A stretch of DNA of 64,000 bases from Homarus americanus (GCF_018991925.1 NW_024751924.1:223501-287500), one strand, 5' to 3'. Positions 1 through 10,030 are shown, counted from the stretch's first letter. Translations and numbers: made by a program. Notes: generated from the letters alone by a model not told the origin.

Positions 1-68
1 CGTCGACTGGGATATTCCAGTTTACCTCACCTAACCTAACCTAACCCAACCCATGTTATACCGGACAG

Positions 69-157
69 AGGTGGTGGTCGGGTCGCCGTTCGATGGAGGA
101 GGTGTAGTGTATGTGTTCAACGGAGCTGCCCAAGGACTGATTGCGATACCTGCACAG
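69..157 (+). CDS. Integrin alpha exon 1 in window (beta-propeller strand)
   Basis: Reads EVVVGSPFDGGGVVYVFNG then AAQGLIAIPAQ, a typical FG-GAP blade with a VGSPF core. The acceptor is taken as the AG at 67-68 (weak pyrimidine tract). The donor is CAG|GTGAGT at 158, phase 0. A second CAG|GTGAGT lies 22 bases later; using it would bring in an in-frame stop. Confidence 0.88.
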
Positions 158-758
158 GTGAGTCATTAACCCTCCTCAGGTGAGTCAGCTTGAGATAGTC
201 AGTTTTAGATTTAATTTTCATTTTTATTTTATTTGTTTACATTAACGTTGCAGGAAATCCGTGCGTCCGAATTCTCACCAGGAATACGTGGCTTCGGCTT
301 CAGCTTGGACGGTGGCGTGGACATGGACGATAACGGCTATCCTGACCTCATCATCGGGTCACCGGAATCGGACAATGCTGTTTTCTTACGGTAAATTCTT
401 CACCAAAATACGAATATTACCTTTAATTATTTTTCCCAAAACAATATTATGTCTTGATCATAATTAAAAAATAATAATAATAATGTATATCTTGAGCTAA
501 CTTCATACGGGTAAAGCTAGTCACCGTTCTATAGGTCAGTCGTTTCCTTTATATTACGTCAACAACTCTTATGTCAGGTCATCTCCGGTGGTGAGCTTGG
601 AGGGGTTCGTTATGTTTGACCCGTCAATCGTCGTGCTGGGGAAAAGGTCATGCACGGTGATTACCGACGATGTTGTGTGTTTTAATCTCGAGTTCGACTT
701 GAAGTATTCCTCTAAGACCAAGTTTGAATATCTGCGTGAGTACTAATGTGACCTTTTG

Positions 759-819
<61 letters not shown>

Positions 820-941
820 CTATTAATGTTTTTGTTATTATTATTATTATTAATTTTATTATTATTATTATTATTATTTAGCATTAGTACCAATTTTTGA
901 TAAGTAAATGTCTATAAAACATTGTATAGAGTGTATGTTAC

Positions 942-980
<39 letters not shown>

Positions 981-1205
981 GGTCCACCAGGTGTAACTCG
1001 GGGGTCTCTCACACAGAAATACACCTGGTGATAAAGCTGGATCCCGTACACGACAGACTTGCCTTTATCGCGAACCAACAGACCACGTAAGTACCTTCAC
1101 CTTAAGTACACACCCTCCACTTAAGTAGTTGCTCTATCAGTCTAAAGTAGCAAAAAATTACTTATACAGTAGATATTACAGTTCAGACAGACAAACATAC
1201 CGGTC

Positions 1206-1252
<47 letters not shown>

Positions 1253-1410
1253 TAATAGACACATTGATTCGCAGATAGATATAGTAAACAAAACAGTTAT
1301 AGATAGATAGTGATGTATATTCTCCCCCTCACCGCCAGACTCAACGTAACCAGAGAAATTGAATCTGTCGATCAGCCTCCCGTCAAATGGACCATCCCTG
1401 TCTACGTGAA

Positions 1411-1474
<64 letters not shown>

Positions 1475-2941
1475 ATATTAACCAAATTACTTTCTCTCTC
1501 TCTCTCTCTTTCTCCACACTATAGACTGGCCGCCCTCGACTAGACGCACCGATCGAGGTTGATGCAACAGCCAGTCTCAAGTCTCACCTTGTGCGTCTGG
1601 GTACACAATCCTCCAAGCTTGAGGTTCCTACCATCCTTGACCAACTAAACCCCGTAGACCTGAGAGCCGAGGCCCGTCTAACCTGCGCCGATCCTACTAC
1701 TTGTTTCTCCAAGCCTGATCTCCTCCTTCAGACTACGGCACCGTAAGTGTCATCCTCCTCCTTGAAAGGGCGTCGTGCTTGATGGGTATATAACTCTCAA
1801 GTCTTAATATCAAGGGAAGTGATGTGTTTTATTTCATGTCTCTGAGGGTATTTTTAAGCTTGGAAGGATATTTTGAAGCTTGGGAGGGTGTTTTTAAGCT
1901 TGGAGGGATATTTTTAAGCTTGGGAGGACTTTTTAAGCTTAGCATGTCATTTTTAAGCCTGGGAGGATATTCCTTCCTGTTTCCCCTCCATCCTTCCTTT
2001 CTTCCTTTACTTTCTCCTTCTCCCCCTCCTTCTCTTCTTCATTCCTTCCTTTTCCCCCATCCTTCCTATCTTCCTTTATTTTTTTCCTCCTTTCCTCCTT
2101 CGACTTCTTGCTTCCTTTTTCTTCTACAGGACCCAGCTGGTGATTGGAGACGGGGCTCTAGCCGTAGAGGTACAGCTGGTGGTGAGGGAGGATGCGGCCT
2201 TTGCGGTAAAGCTGTTTCTGGTGACGCCGACACATCTGGTGTTCGTGAGGGTGTCTGGAGAGGACACCATCCCCGCCTGCGTCAAGGAACCTCCCCAGAC
2301 CCTTACCTCACACGAGCTCTCAGCCCTCACCTGTAGGTTTACGTCTGATCTATACAAGAATAAAAAAGTGAGTCGTCAGCTGCATATTTATCCACGCCAA
2401 TTATGTAAACAAGCACTTTTTGGTTTAGGTATCCCAGTTTATAACATTTGATGGTTATTAAACAGCCTAACACTGACTTAACTAACCTTAACTAGTTTAA
2501 CCTAATCTAAGTTAACTTAATTTAACTTAACCTAACTTAACCTAGCCAAATTTAATCGAACCTAACCTAACCTTACCAAACCTGAGCTAATGTAACCTAA
2601 CATAATAAAATCGAACCAAACCAAACCTAACCTAATCTAACCTAACCTAACCTAACCTAACCTAATCTAACCATGAACCACTGACAGCAAGTTCTCCTCC
2701 AATAGGTTTTTATGACGTTCCACTTCGAGTATAACCCCGAGACTCTCCTAAACCAATGGGTGACCAATGACCTCGACGAGATCAACCTCCAGCTGAGTGT
2801 GACCAGTGACAGTGTTGACCTTAATGAGGAGGACAACAACGTCAACCTCATTATCCCTGTCTTCACCCATGTCCACCTTCAGCTGAGTGTGTGAGTCCAG
2901 TCCAAGGTCGAGATTGTTGTTGTTGTACTGTGCTTATTGTT

Positions 2942-3026
<85 letters not shown>

Positions 3027-4507
3027 ACCTCTCCACCTCTCCGCCAGCATGTCAGATCCCGACATCGTTGAAGGCAAACTAAACGAAACCGCGAGTCAAG
3101 AGATGCTGAATAGGAACGAGCTCCTCTCACCTCGTCAGCTTGGACCAGCCTTCACCCAGCGATTCTCAGTCCTCAACCACGGTCCCTCACCTGTCTTCGG
3201 TCTACAGGTGAGTAATTGTGTGCGTCTGTGTGTGTGTGTGTGTCTGTCTGTGTGTGTTTGTTTGTGTTTGACATGTTTGCTGGTACCGGCAGATGTTGGT
3301 GGAGGTTCCGGTAGAACTAACTGATGGCCAGCCTGTGTGGTACCTTGTAGAAGAGCCTCGTACCTCTGGCCCTGTCTACTGTAGCTCTCCACCACTTAAC
3401 CCTCGGGACTATAATGTAAGTACCACCTCTTATTAACTGGACCACATACACACACCAAGTATGAATTTGTTTCTACATAAATATCGACTTTCCAAATATA
3501 CTGTATCACCTTTCCTTCATTACTTGTTATAAACATTAAGTTACAGGTACAGTTCAGGTAGAGTGTTAATCATAAAGTACAGTTATGAGGCTTAACTAAC
3601 TTAGCAAAGGGTAGATATTTTTGGATTAGGAGAGTTGGTTAGTGAAGCATGTGAAGAAGATATGGCTGTAATGGGAGGTTGGAGGCCATGTAATAGTAGT
3701 AGTAGTAGTAGTAATAGTAGCAGTAGTAGTCATAACCTCAGTATACACGCTTTTTACCCCTTTCCCTCACCTAGTTTACAGAACAAGACACAAATGATAT
3801 CTTGAACGGTGATACCATAGACGACCAGATCCTTGACCCCACCAACACAACACCCCAGGCCACTCAAGAACCACCCCGACGACTACGACGAAGAGAGGCA
3901 GACGATGAAGGGGTCCTAATGAATCCAATTGACGATGACAATGTTACTCTCCGTACCGACGATGATAACGATATGAAAACGTGAGTAAAGGGGGTTTATA
4001 TCTCTCTCTCTCTCTCTCTCTCACTCTCTCTCTCTCTCTCTCTTTGTGTAAGGAGAGAGAGAAATAATGGTACCTTAACATAACATAGGAATAAAATTGT
4101 ATATATATATATATATATATATATGTCAATGACGTAGTTTGAGTGTCTATAAAGATAGCAATAACACGCGGTCGTGGTTTTACAGGAAGAGTGAAATTGT
4201 GCCTCTCACCATCGATTGTCAACAGGTGCCTTGCCAGCTGATCACGTGAGTTTGGAATTTGGTTTGGTTAGGTTATGTTAGGACAAGTTTAGGATAGGTT
4301 AGGTTAGGTTAGAGAAAATTTAGGATAGATTAGGGTTGGTTAGGTTAAGTTAGGTTGTGGCTTATCAAGAGTATCACATAATCAATATACAACACCTATG
4401 CCTGACCCCTGATGACCTCTGACCAGGTGTAATGTGTCGTCCCTGAAGGCTGGGTCCTCCGTCAGCCTCTCCGTGTCTGGCTACGCAGTCATCGCTACTC
4501 TTAAGGT

Positions 4508-4543
<36 letters not shown>

Positions 4544-4769
4544 ACACAAATCACCATTTAATTTCTCGGACTTATTTCGCCATTACCTTTATCCATTGGT
4601 TATATAATTTGACATTTTTATATTTATTTTAATAATTCTTGTAGTATTTTTCCATTTTCTTATTTTTTTAGAGTTTTATTCCATTTTATTTTGTAGTTGA
4701 AATTCTTTGTCATTTTTTTTATTAGTTTGCTTTTTATTTTGCTTTGGTGTGTTTATTAATGACTTATTT

Positions 4770-4845
<76 letters not shown>

Positions 4846-4873
4846 CACACACATCACATATCATTTCCCCCAC

Positions 4874-4933
<60 letters not shown>

Positions 4934-7018
4934 CAGTCAAATATGCACACACAAACAGAAAATGCGTAATCGTTCCCTGGGTCTGGAGTCACGCATGAAG
5001 GCAGAGGTGACGTACCTGTATAGCCAATTAACAGGTAACCTGGTCAACGTCACTGATTCCACCCACGTCATCATCATTACCCCACCTGTAAGTAACCAAC
5101 CCAACCCTCTCTTGACAAAATGGCGTCAGAATAGCACAAGGACCCTCAGTTATCATCTAGAATATAACTATGTGTCTATAATTAATTACATGAGGTATTA
5201 TATGTGGGTCCAAAAAAGGATATTCCTGGACTGGTGTGGGAAAGAGGAGGAAGGATAGAGAGGGAAGAGAGGGGTGGAGAGGGAATGGAGGGAGAGAGAA
5301 AAAGGTAGGGAAAGAGGAGGTAGGATAGAGAGGGAAGAGAGGGGTGGAGAGGGAATGGAGGGAGAGAGAAAAAGGTAGGGAAAGAGGAGGTAGGATAGAG
5401 AGGGAAGAGAGGGGTGGAGAGGGAATGGAGGGAGAGAGAAGGAAGGAAGGGAGGTAGGGGATAGAGAGGAAGAGAGGAGAGGAATGAGGAGAGAGAAAAA
5501 GGTAGAAAACAGGAGGTGAGATAGAGAGGGAAGAGAGGGGTGGAGAGGGAATGAGGGAGAGAGAAAGGTAGGGAAAGAGGAGGTAGGATGGGAGAGGGAA
5601 GAGAGGGGGTGGAGAGGGAATGGAGAGGGAGAGAGAAAGTGTAGGGAAAGAAGGTAGGATAGGAGAGGGAAGAGGAGGGGTGGAGAGGGAATGGAGGGAG
5701 AGAGAAAAGGTAGAGAAGAGGAGGAAGGATAGAGAGGGGAAGAGAGGGGTGGGAGAGGGAATGAGGGAGAGAGAAAAGGGTAGGGGAAAGTGAGGAAGGG
5801 ACAGAGAGGAAGAGAGGGGTGGAGAGGGAATGGAGGGAGAGAGAAGGAAGGAAGGGAGAGATAAAGAGGGATGAAGAGGGAAGGGAGGGAAGGTGGAGTA
5901 TGGAGGGGAAGGGGAATCTTCATGAAAATCCTTATATTAATGACAAGTAACCTAACCTAACCTAACCTAACCTAACCTAAGATTATAATTGTCTTTGTCT
6001 TTCTCTACTTCTGTCCTCCCTCCCTCCCTCTCCCTCCCTCTCACCATCCTTCTCACCATCCCTCCCTCCATCCCTCCCTCCCTCCTTCCTTCCTTCCTTC
6101 CTTCCACACTCACTAACCTTCCTCTTCATCACCGCAGGAAGTGGCACCAGTAACCATCCTGTGGTGGCACTGGCTTCTTATCGTTCTTGTCAGCTGCATC
6201 ATCATCGTTACCTTGATGGTCATTATGAAAAGGGTAAGTAGTGCCAATCAGTGCCAATCAGTGCCAATCAGTGCCAATCAGTGCCAATCAGTGCCAATCG
6301 GTGCCATACAGGGTAAATGGTGTCGATCAGTATTTAATAGTGTTAACCTATATTACATGGCCACCTTAGTATTAACCTATATTACATGGCCACCTTAGTA
6401 TTAACCTATATTACATGGCCACCTTAGTATTAACCTATATTACATGGCCACCTTAGTATTAACCTATATTACATGGCCACCTTAGTATTAACCTATATTA
6501 CATGGCCACCTTAGTATTAACCTATATTACATGGCCACCTTAGTATTAACCTATATTACATGGCCACCTTAGTATTAACCTATATTACATGGCCACCTTA
6601 GTATTAACCTATATTACATGGCCACTTTAGTATTAACCTATATTACATGGCCACCTTAGTATTAACCTATATTACATGGCCACCTTAGTATTAACCTATA
6701 TTACATGGCCACCTTAGTATTAACCTATATTACATGGCCACCTTAGTATTAACCTATATTACATGGCCACCTTAGTATTAACCTATATTACATGGCCACC
6801 TTAATTAACCTATATTACATGGCCACCTTAGTATTAAACTATATTGCATGGCCACCTTAATTAACCTCTATTGCATGGCCATCTTTCAGCTTGGCTTCTT
6901 CAAAAGAAAGCGAGCACCGAAAAAAGACAGCGAAATGTTAATGAAAAATGACCAGAGACAAACGATGATGAATGACGGGAAGAAGGAGGAACAGAGAAAT
7001 GGGGAGGAAGAGGATTAG
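69..7018 (+). CDS. Integrin alpha subunit, 3' part of gene (16 exons, 5' end outside window)
   Basis: Alpha chain of a heterodimeric cell-surface receptor for extracellular matrix, which pairs with a beta integrin. Seen: exons 69-157, 254-390, 578-735, ~991-1086, 1339-1411, 1525-1742, 2130-2367, 2706-2890, 3048-3207, 3293-3415, 3775-3980, 4186-4245, 4427-4505, 4959-5087, 6138-6233 and 6890-7018, about 725 codons. All junctions are GT/AG and join in phase except exon 3 to exon 4. Domains in order: last FG-GAP propeller blade with calcium loop DMDDNGYPD, thigh and calf beta-sandwiches (paired cysteines CADPTTC before PDL), furin-type site RRLRRRE, transmembrane segment, tail starting LGFFKRKR. 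The GFFKR motif and the cleavage site in the leg are hallmarks of I-domain-less cleaved alpha chains (established). I cannot assign a PS1 or PS2 class because the ligand-binding blades are missing. Introns are short but packed with microsatellites. Confidence 0.95.
254..390 (+). CDS. Integrin alpha exon 2 (calcium-binding propeller blade)
   Basis: Contains FGFSLDGGVDMDDNGYPD followed by LIIGSPESDNAVFLR. This is the FG-GAP repeat with the DxDxNGxxD calcium loop found on the underside of integrin propellers. The acceptor is GTTGCAG, the donor ACG|GTAAAT, and it ends in phase 2. Confidence 0.95.
578..735 (+). CDS. Integrin alpha exon 3 (start of thigh domain)
   Basis: Begins by completing the split Arg codon (RSSPVVSLEG) and carries the Cys pair of the thigh domain (RSCTVITDDVVCFNLEFDL). 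The donor C|GTGAGT gives phase 1, which does not match the next exon as I read it. Confidence 0.9.
760..979. repeat. (GT)n, (TTA)n and (GT)n microsatellites in integrin intron 3
   Basis: (GT)n at about 763-808, a short GA run, (TTA)n at about 835-880 and (GT)n at 944-979. The last ends only about 11 bases before the exon 4 acceptor. Confidence 0.95.
991..1086 (+). CDS. Integrin alpha exon 4 (thigh domain); 5' boundary uncertain
   Basis: The frame CNSGVSHTEIHLVIKLDPVH then DRLAFIANQQTT fits a thigh beta-sandwich. The donor is CAC|GTAAGT, phase 2, which joins exon 5 cleanly. The CCACCAG acceptor at 984-990 follows a (GT)n tract and would need phase 2 from exon 3, which supplies phase 1. An assembly indel or a different boundary is possible. 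Confidence 0.75.
1204..1253. repeat. (GACA)n microsatellite
   Basis: About eleven GACA units in integrin intron 4. Confidence 0.95.
1339..1411 (+). CDS. Integrin alpha exon 5
   Basis: Reads LNVTREIESVDQPPVKWTIP then VYVK and contains an N-glycosylation sequon NVT. Acceptor CCGCCAG. The donor AAG|GTGAGAG runs directly into a (GA)n microsatellite. Ends in phase 0. Confidence 0.9.
1412..1471. repeat. (GA)n microsatellite starting inside a splice donor
   Basis: The donor GTGAGAG of exon 5 extends into about 28 GA units with no intervening sequence. Confidence 0.95.
1525..1742 (+). CDS. Integrin alpha exon 6 (end of thigh / calf-1 boundary)
   Basis: Ends with LTCADPTTCFSKPDLLLQ, matching the conserved integrin pattern C-x(n)-C followed by PDL near the thigh/calf-1 junction. 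Acceptor CACTATAG after a pyrimidine-rich tract, donor ACC|GTAAGT, phase 2. Confidence 0.93.
1846..1972. repeat. ~20-bp degenerate tandem repeat, TTTTTAAGCTTGGGAGG
   Basis: Six imperfect units in integrin intron 6, each with TTTAAGCTTG or a one-base variant. A pyrimidine-rich stretch follows up to the exon 7 acceptor. Confidence 0.85.
2130..2367 (+). CDS. Integrin alpha exon 7 (calf-1 domain)
   Basis: Joins the split Pro codon and reads TQLVIGDGALAVEVQLVVRE then DAAFAVKLFLVTP, a calf-1 strand pattern with the usual 'G...A..V.L.V.N.gedA' arrangement. The donor AAA|GTGAGT is strong, phase 0. The acceptor sits after roughly 150 bases of pyrimidine-rich sequence. Confidence 0.93.
2461..2674. repeat. 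Degenerate interstitial telomere-like array (CCTAA)n
   Basis: AACCT pentamers with many one-base variants in integrin intron 7. The last 40 bases are nearly perfect. This is the C-strand form of the arthropod TTAGG telomere repeat. Confidence 0.9.
2706..2890 (+). CDS. Integrin alpha exon 8 (calf-1/calf-2)
   Basis: Reads VFMTFHFEYNPETLLNQW then VTNDLDEINLQLSVTSDSVD. Open throughout in the phase required by both neighbours. Acceptor CCAATAG, donor TGT|GTGAGT, phase 2. Confidence 0.92.
2946..3022. repeat. (CT)n microsatellite
   Basis: A 77-bp uninterrupted CT run immediately upstream of the exon 9 acceptor. Confidence 0.96.
3048..3207 (+). CDS. Integrin alpha exon 9 (calf-2)
   Basis: Contains QLGPAFTQRFSVLNHGPSPV, the conserved 'G....H.F.v.N.GPS.v' calf-2 motif of integrin alphas. 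Its acceptor lies about 20 bases after a 77-bp (CT)n tract that probably acts as the pyrimidine tract. Donor CAG|GTGAGT, phase 0. Confidence 0.95.
3293..3415 (+). CDS. Integrin alpha exon 10 (calf-2)
   Basis: Reads MLVEVPVELTDGQPVWYLVE then EPRTSGPVYC and is exactly 41 codons, phase 0 at both ends. The 'v.vP' strand after the GPS motif is typical of calf-2. Acceptor CGGCAG, donor AAT|GTAAGT. Confidence 0.92.
3585..3731 (+). repeat. Dispersed hairpin/TAG element, copy 3 (diverged)
   Basis: GAGGCTTAACTAACTTAGC... through GGGAGGTTGGAGGCCATG and then a (TAG)n tract aligns, with mismatches, to the cores at 38704-38855 and 62271-62416. The hairpin half is absent. It lies in integrin intron 10. Confidence 0.6.
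3775..3980 (+). CDS. Integrin alpha exon 11 (furin cleavage site, acidic linker)
   Basis: Contains PPRRLRRREADDEG, a basic R-x-x-R furin-type site that in cleaved integrins divides the heavy extracellular chain from the light membrane chain (established for the family). It is flanked by disordered acidic sequence (DDDN, DDDNDMK). Acceptor CACCTAG, donor AAC|GTGAGT, phase 2. Confidence 0.93.
3998..4124. repeat. (CT)n and (TA)n microsatellites
   Basis: CT run at about 4000-4042 and TA run at about 4099-4124 in integrin intron 11. Confidence 0.92.
4186..4245 (+). CDS. Integrin alpha exon 12 (light chain)
   Basis: A 60-base exon reading KSEIVPLTIDCQQVPCQLIT with the Cys pair expected just after the cleavage site, which takes part in the heavy/light-chain disulphide pattern. 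Acceptor TTTTACAG, donor CAC|GTGAGT, phase 2 both sides. Confidence 0.92.
4258..4352. repeat. Interstitial telomere-like array, G-rich strand (GGTTA)n
   Basis: Imperfect TTAGG/GGTTA units in integrin intron 12, in the opposite orientation to the array at 2461. Confidence 0.85.
4427..4505 (+). CDS. Integrin alpha exon 13 (light chain)
   Basis: Reads CNVSSLKAGSSVSLSVSGYA then VIATLK, matching the conserved 'C.v..l..g..v...v....' strand near the membrane in integrin alphas. Donor AAG|GTAAAC followed by a (CA)n tract, phase 0. Confidence 0.93.
4509..4933. repeat. Three (CA)n tracts in integrin intron 13
   Basis: CA runs at about 4509-4549, 4775-4840 and 4879-4932, separated by AT-rich sequence. 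The last abuts the exon 14 acceptor region. Confidence 0.95.
4959..5087 (+). CDS. Integrin alpha exon 14 (juxtamembrane ectodomain)
   Basis: 43 codons: KMRNRSLGLESRMKAEVTYL ... VNVTDSTHVIIITPP, with one sequon. Phase 0 at both ends. The acceptor (ACAAACAG) has no normal pyrimidine tract and follows about 170 bases of (CA)n, so splicing here may be weak or length-sensitive. Confidence 0.88.
5220..5915. repeat. 70-bp purine-only minisatellite
   Basis: A GGGAATGGAGGGAGAGAGAA-containing unit repeats at 70 bp with indels for about 700 bases. The plus strand is almost all purine. It lies in integrin intron 14 and the opposite strand gives a spurious 241-codon frame. Confidence 0.93.
5946..6110. 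repeat. Short (CCTAA)n array and (TCCC)n/(TTCC)n tract
   Basis: Six perfect CCTAA units at about 5948-5980, then TCCC/TTCC repeats leading to the exon 15 acceptor. Confidence 0.9.
6138..6233 (+). CDS. Integrin alpha exon 15 (transmembrane helix)
   Basis: 32 codons: EVAPVTILWWHWLLIVLVSC then IIIVTLMVIMKR. The 'P.W...l' entry and a hydrophobic stretch of about 22 residues ended by KR form the single membrane helix. Acceptor CACCGCAG, donor AGG|GTAAGT, phase 0. Confidence 0.95.
6239..6306. repeat. 10-bp tandem repeat GTGCCAATCA
   Basis: Six to seven units directly downstream of the exon 15 donor. Confidence 0.92.
6341..6889 (+). repeat. 29-bp intronic minisatellite carrying branch-point and acceptor-like motifs
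   Basis: About 18-19 near-identical units, each with TATTAAC, TATTACATGG and CCACCTTAG. The final unit is altered to CCATCTTTCAG and provides the exon 16 splice acceptor. Confidence 0.93.
6890..7018 (+). CDS. Integrin alpha exon 16 (cytoplasmic tail and stop)
   Basis: Begins LGFFKRKRAPKKDSEMLMKN and runs 42 codons to TAG, ending in an acidic stretch. GFFKR binds the beta tail and keeps integrins inactive (established). The acceptor ATCTTTCAG is the diverged last copy of the 29-bp intronic repeat. Confidence 0.96.
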   Translation, partial: LGFFKRKRAPKKDSEMLMKNDQRQTMMNDGKKEEQRNGEEED

Positions 7019-8800
7019 GAAGAGGAGAGGAGATAAGTAGGAAGGGTAAAGAGAAGAAAGAAGAGTGTGGTGGGGGAGAGAGAGAGGAACGTTAAGAGGA
7101 AGAAATGTGTAGTGGAGGAGAGGAGAAAGAAATAATATTACAGTGTATTTTATTGTGAAGATAATGTAACTACTGTAAATGTTTTATTGACTATGGCGTA
7201 ATATGAACCGTTGGGTGAGGAGAAAAGCTTTGTACTGAACAATTATATATATGTGTTAGGTAGCTTAATATTATTAGATCATTCATATTACGTTCAATAG
7301 TCCATAAAACATGTAGCTATAGAGTTTTTCTTGAGTTCCCCCTATATTGAGATGTACGTTTTTCTTCTCTCGTCCATTTCAGAACCTTCATCAATCCCGT
7401 GTTTATTTGTATATTTACTAATGAATGGGTTGTGTGTTACCGCTAGATAAATATACCTACTTATAGCTGAAACATTAAAGATACATTAGGAGTGATATTG
7501 AAATCTTCAGTTGTATTTACTTATAGTGAAAGTGTCAACTAAGTCGAGTGTTAGGGAAAGAACAGTGCTTGTGAGAATCCTTATCCATTCGGCGAGAGAC
7601 TGTGAGATGTCGGTTCACCACGGAAGTTATATCGTGTTGATTCATTCATTAGAGAGAGGGGTGGCTGTATTGAAATTATTGTCATTTTTGTATTAAAGAA
7701 TCTCATTAATTATTTGAGAGAACTTGTCAAAGTGGGGCCCAGTAACTGAAGTTTTAACCGACAGCGTATGAGTGGGCATCTGTTGGAATTTCTCTGACTG
7801 CTCAGAAGTGCGCCATCCTTGTTTTCAATTTGCTTGATGCATTCCAAGCTCAGATACTGATTGTTAAAGTTAGCCTTAAGAAATTAATGTGAACCATAAC
7901 ACTAATTTTCATAGTCGATGTATACCGTAACTGAGACCAATGGATATGTGAGTCAAGTCCCGTGCGTGGCAGGCCTGAGTATTTAACATGCAGGCGCTGA
8001 AAATTAACTCTTCGGAACAGCTCCTTCCTCGTATACCAGGCACTGTATTTATTGTTGCCGCTGCTGAGAGTCGGGTAGCCAGCTGCAGGCAAGATGTCCA
8101 ATGCAGGATGTCTTTAATAAACCGGGATTAAGATCTGGGTGGGTGGCACACCCGAGTGCAGAGTTCACAGCCAAGCCCGAAGTCTGGACTCGGTGTGAGT
8201 CGTGAGCCCGACCGCGGTTTCACTGGGCGACTGGCTGAACGCACTTGTGTGTTTTGATCCAGTGGCGTAAGCCTGGTGTAACTCCTGTGTGCGCCAACTA
8301 TTACTGAATGTATTATTGTGGACGGATTATCTGGAGTATGGACTATAGCTGTCCTAGGTCGAGTATTGGGACAGTACATACTTAGTTTTTGTTATGGATG
8401 TTGAGTGAACCAGCTGTACTTACAGTCTATCAAGTAATAGTGTATTAATCAGTGATAGTGTGATTTAAAACTCAGGTGCTAGAAGTAATAACATTACTCT
8501 GTGCTACTAACAAGTGTTGAGAGATACCATCACTGTGGTGTAATAATACCCTCAAGGTGGTATGAGTATTTAAGATCTATTTTGCTACTCATGAAGTAAG
8601 ACCTATTGTTCAGTTCTATTTTGTCTAAGTGTTAAAGTAATTAGTATTAATTAAACCCAAGTAAATATTGTTGTGAATGAAGGCTCAAATTGCCACAGTA
8701 TTTATATTTGTTTTCAGTAAATATTGATTCAGTATAATATGTGTATCATCGTTCATTCCTTCTAATAATTACCATCCTGATGATACACTTGATAACTCAG
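7019..8800 (+). other. Integrin 3' UTR and downstream unique sequence
   Basis: Starts purine-rich and then becomes AT-rich. Possible poly(A) signals are ATTAAA at about 7473 and 7692 and AATAAA at about 8116; none can be chosen without transcript data. The rest is unique, with no exon-like open frame I trust. Confidence 0.5.
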
Positions 8801-8890
8801 TGCCTCACCTCTCGTGCCTCACCTCTCGTGCCTCACCTCTCGTGCCTAACCTCACGTGCCTCACCTCTCGTGCCTAACCTCTCGTGCCTA
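8801..8890. repeat. 14-bp tandem repeat GCCTCACCTCTCGT
   Basis: About six units; some read CCTAACCTC instead of CCTCACCTC. Confidence 0.9.
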
Positions 8891-10020
8891 CCACTGTACT
8901 AAGAGGTTCGTTGTGGGTGGTGGCTATATTGAGAATTAAATACAGTAAGTACAAGAGTGTTTACTCATAGACGATAATGTGGTTCTCCCAGATAACCCAC
9001 AGAACAGAATATAACTGAATAAAGTGTAAATAAACAAGAAACACTGAAAGAATGAAATATTTGGGGAAATTAAATAAGATAAAATTAAAACTTCGAAACA
9101 ACGGAGAAAACAACAATAAATTAAATAGCTATATATAAAGATAGAACAAGAAGTAAAGTTGAAAGAAATATAATAAAGACAATCAATACTGGAGGGAAAA
9201 TATCAGTGATTAAAATTCCCGACCCCTTACAACCAATCAAGACATTATATATACCTCTACGTCATTTCCCCCTGAGAGACGTTGGTTCTTGTTCCAGTGA
9301 GTGAATTCGATTAATTGAAACCTGAACTGTGATGTAAGAATAACAAAAAAAATATGAATTAGTCTGAAATAAAATAAGGATAGATATTAAATAAGAAATA
9401 GAAAGAAAGGATAAAAAGGAATCGTCGGCCGAGTGTTTATAAAAATTCTCTCTCGAAACGGCAACCGAATCGACCGTCAAAGAAAATCAACATTTAGTAT
9501 CGAGGGCAAACTACAGTAAATCTTGGGGGTGCACTTGACTCGGTTCATTTTACGGAGGAATCTTGGATACTGGACCAGTTATATGACGTTAAGGTGGGAG
9601 TATGACCTATCACGCACTTATGACGTCAAAAAGTTCCTGCTGGAGGGTTGACCTACACCTGGATGGAAGGTTAGAGGTTGAGTAATTTACAACACCTTAG
9701 TTTTCAGTGTTTGTACTAACGACAGCAGTGACCTAATCTAACCTTACCTGTATCACCTCTAATAATAATAATAAATGAGCGTACAGGATATTTATAGAAT
9801 GTAAGAGAATTAGAAGAGACCGATAAAAGAGTGAAGTGACAAAATTGCTTAAATGATAAATATAAATTATGTTGGTTCATCCTGCTTATGGTACTTACAA
9901 TAATTGAGATTAACTTGCTAAAAAAAAATATTACGAGTCAATCTATATTAATGATACAGCTCTCAGAAATATTTGACCTCTATATAACGGAAAACCTCCC
10001 ATTACCGACACCTTACTGTA
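8891..10020. other. AT-rich unique sequence, no gene seen
   Basis: No coding-like frame with splice sites. Contains a short (TAA)n run at about 9760 and poly-A stretches. Confidence 0.5.
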
Positions 10021-10025
10021 ATAGC

Positions 10026-10030
<5 letters not shown>

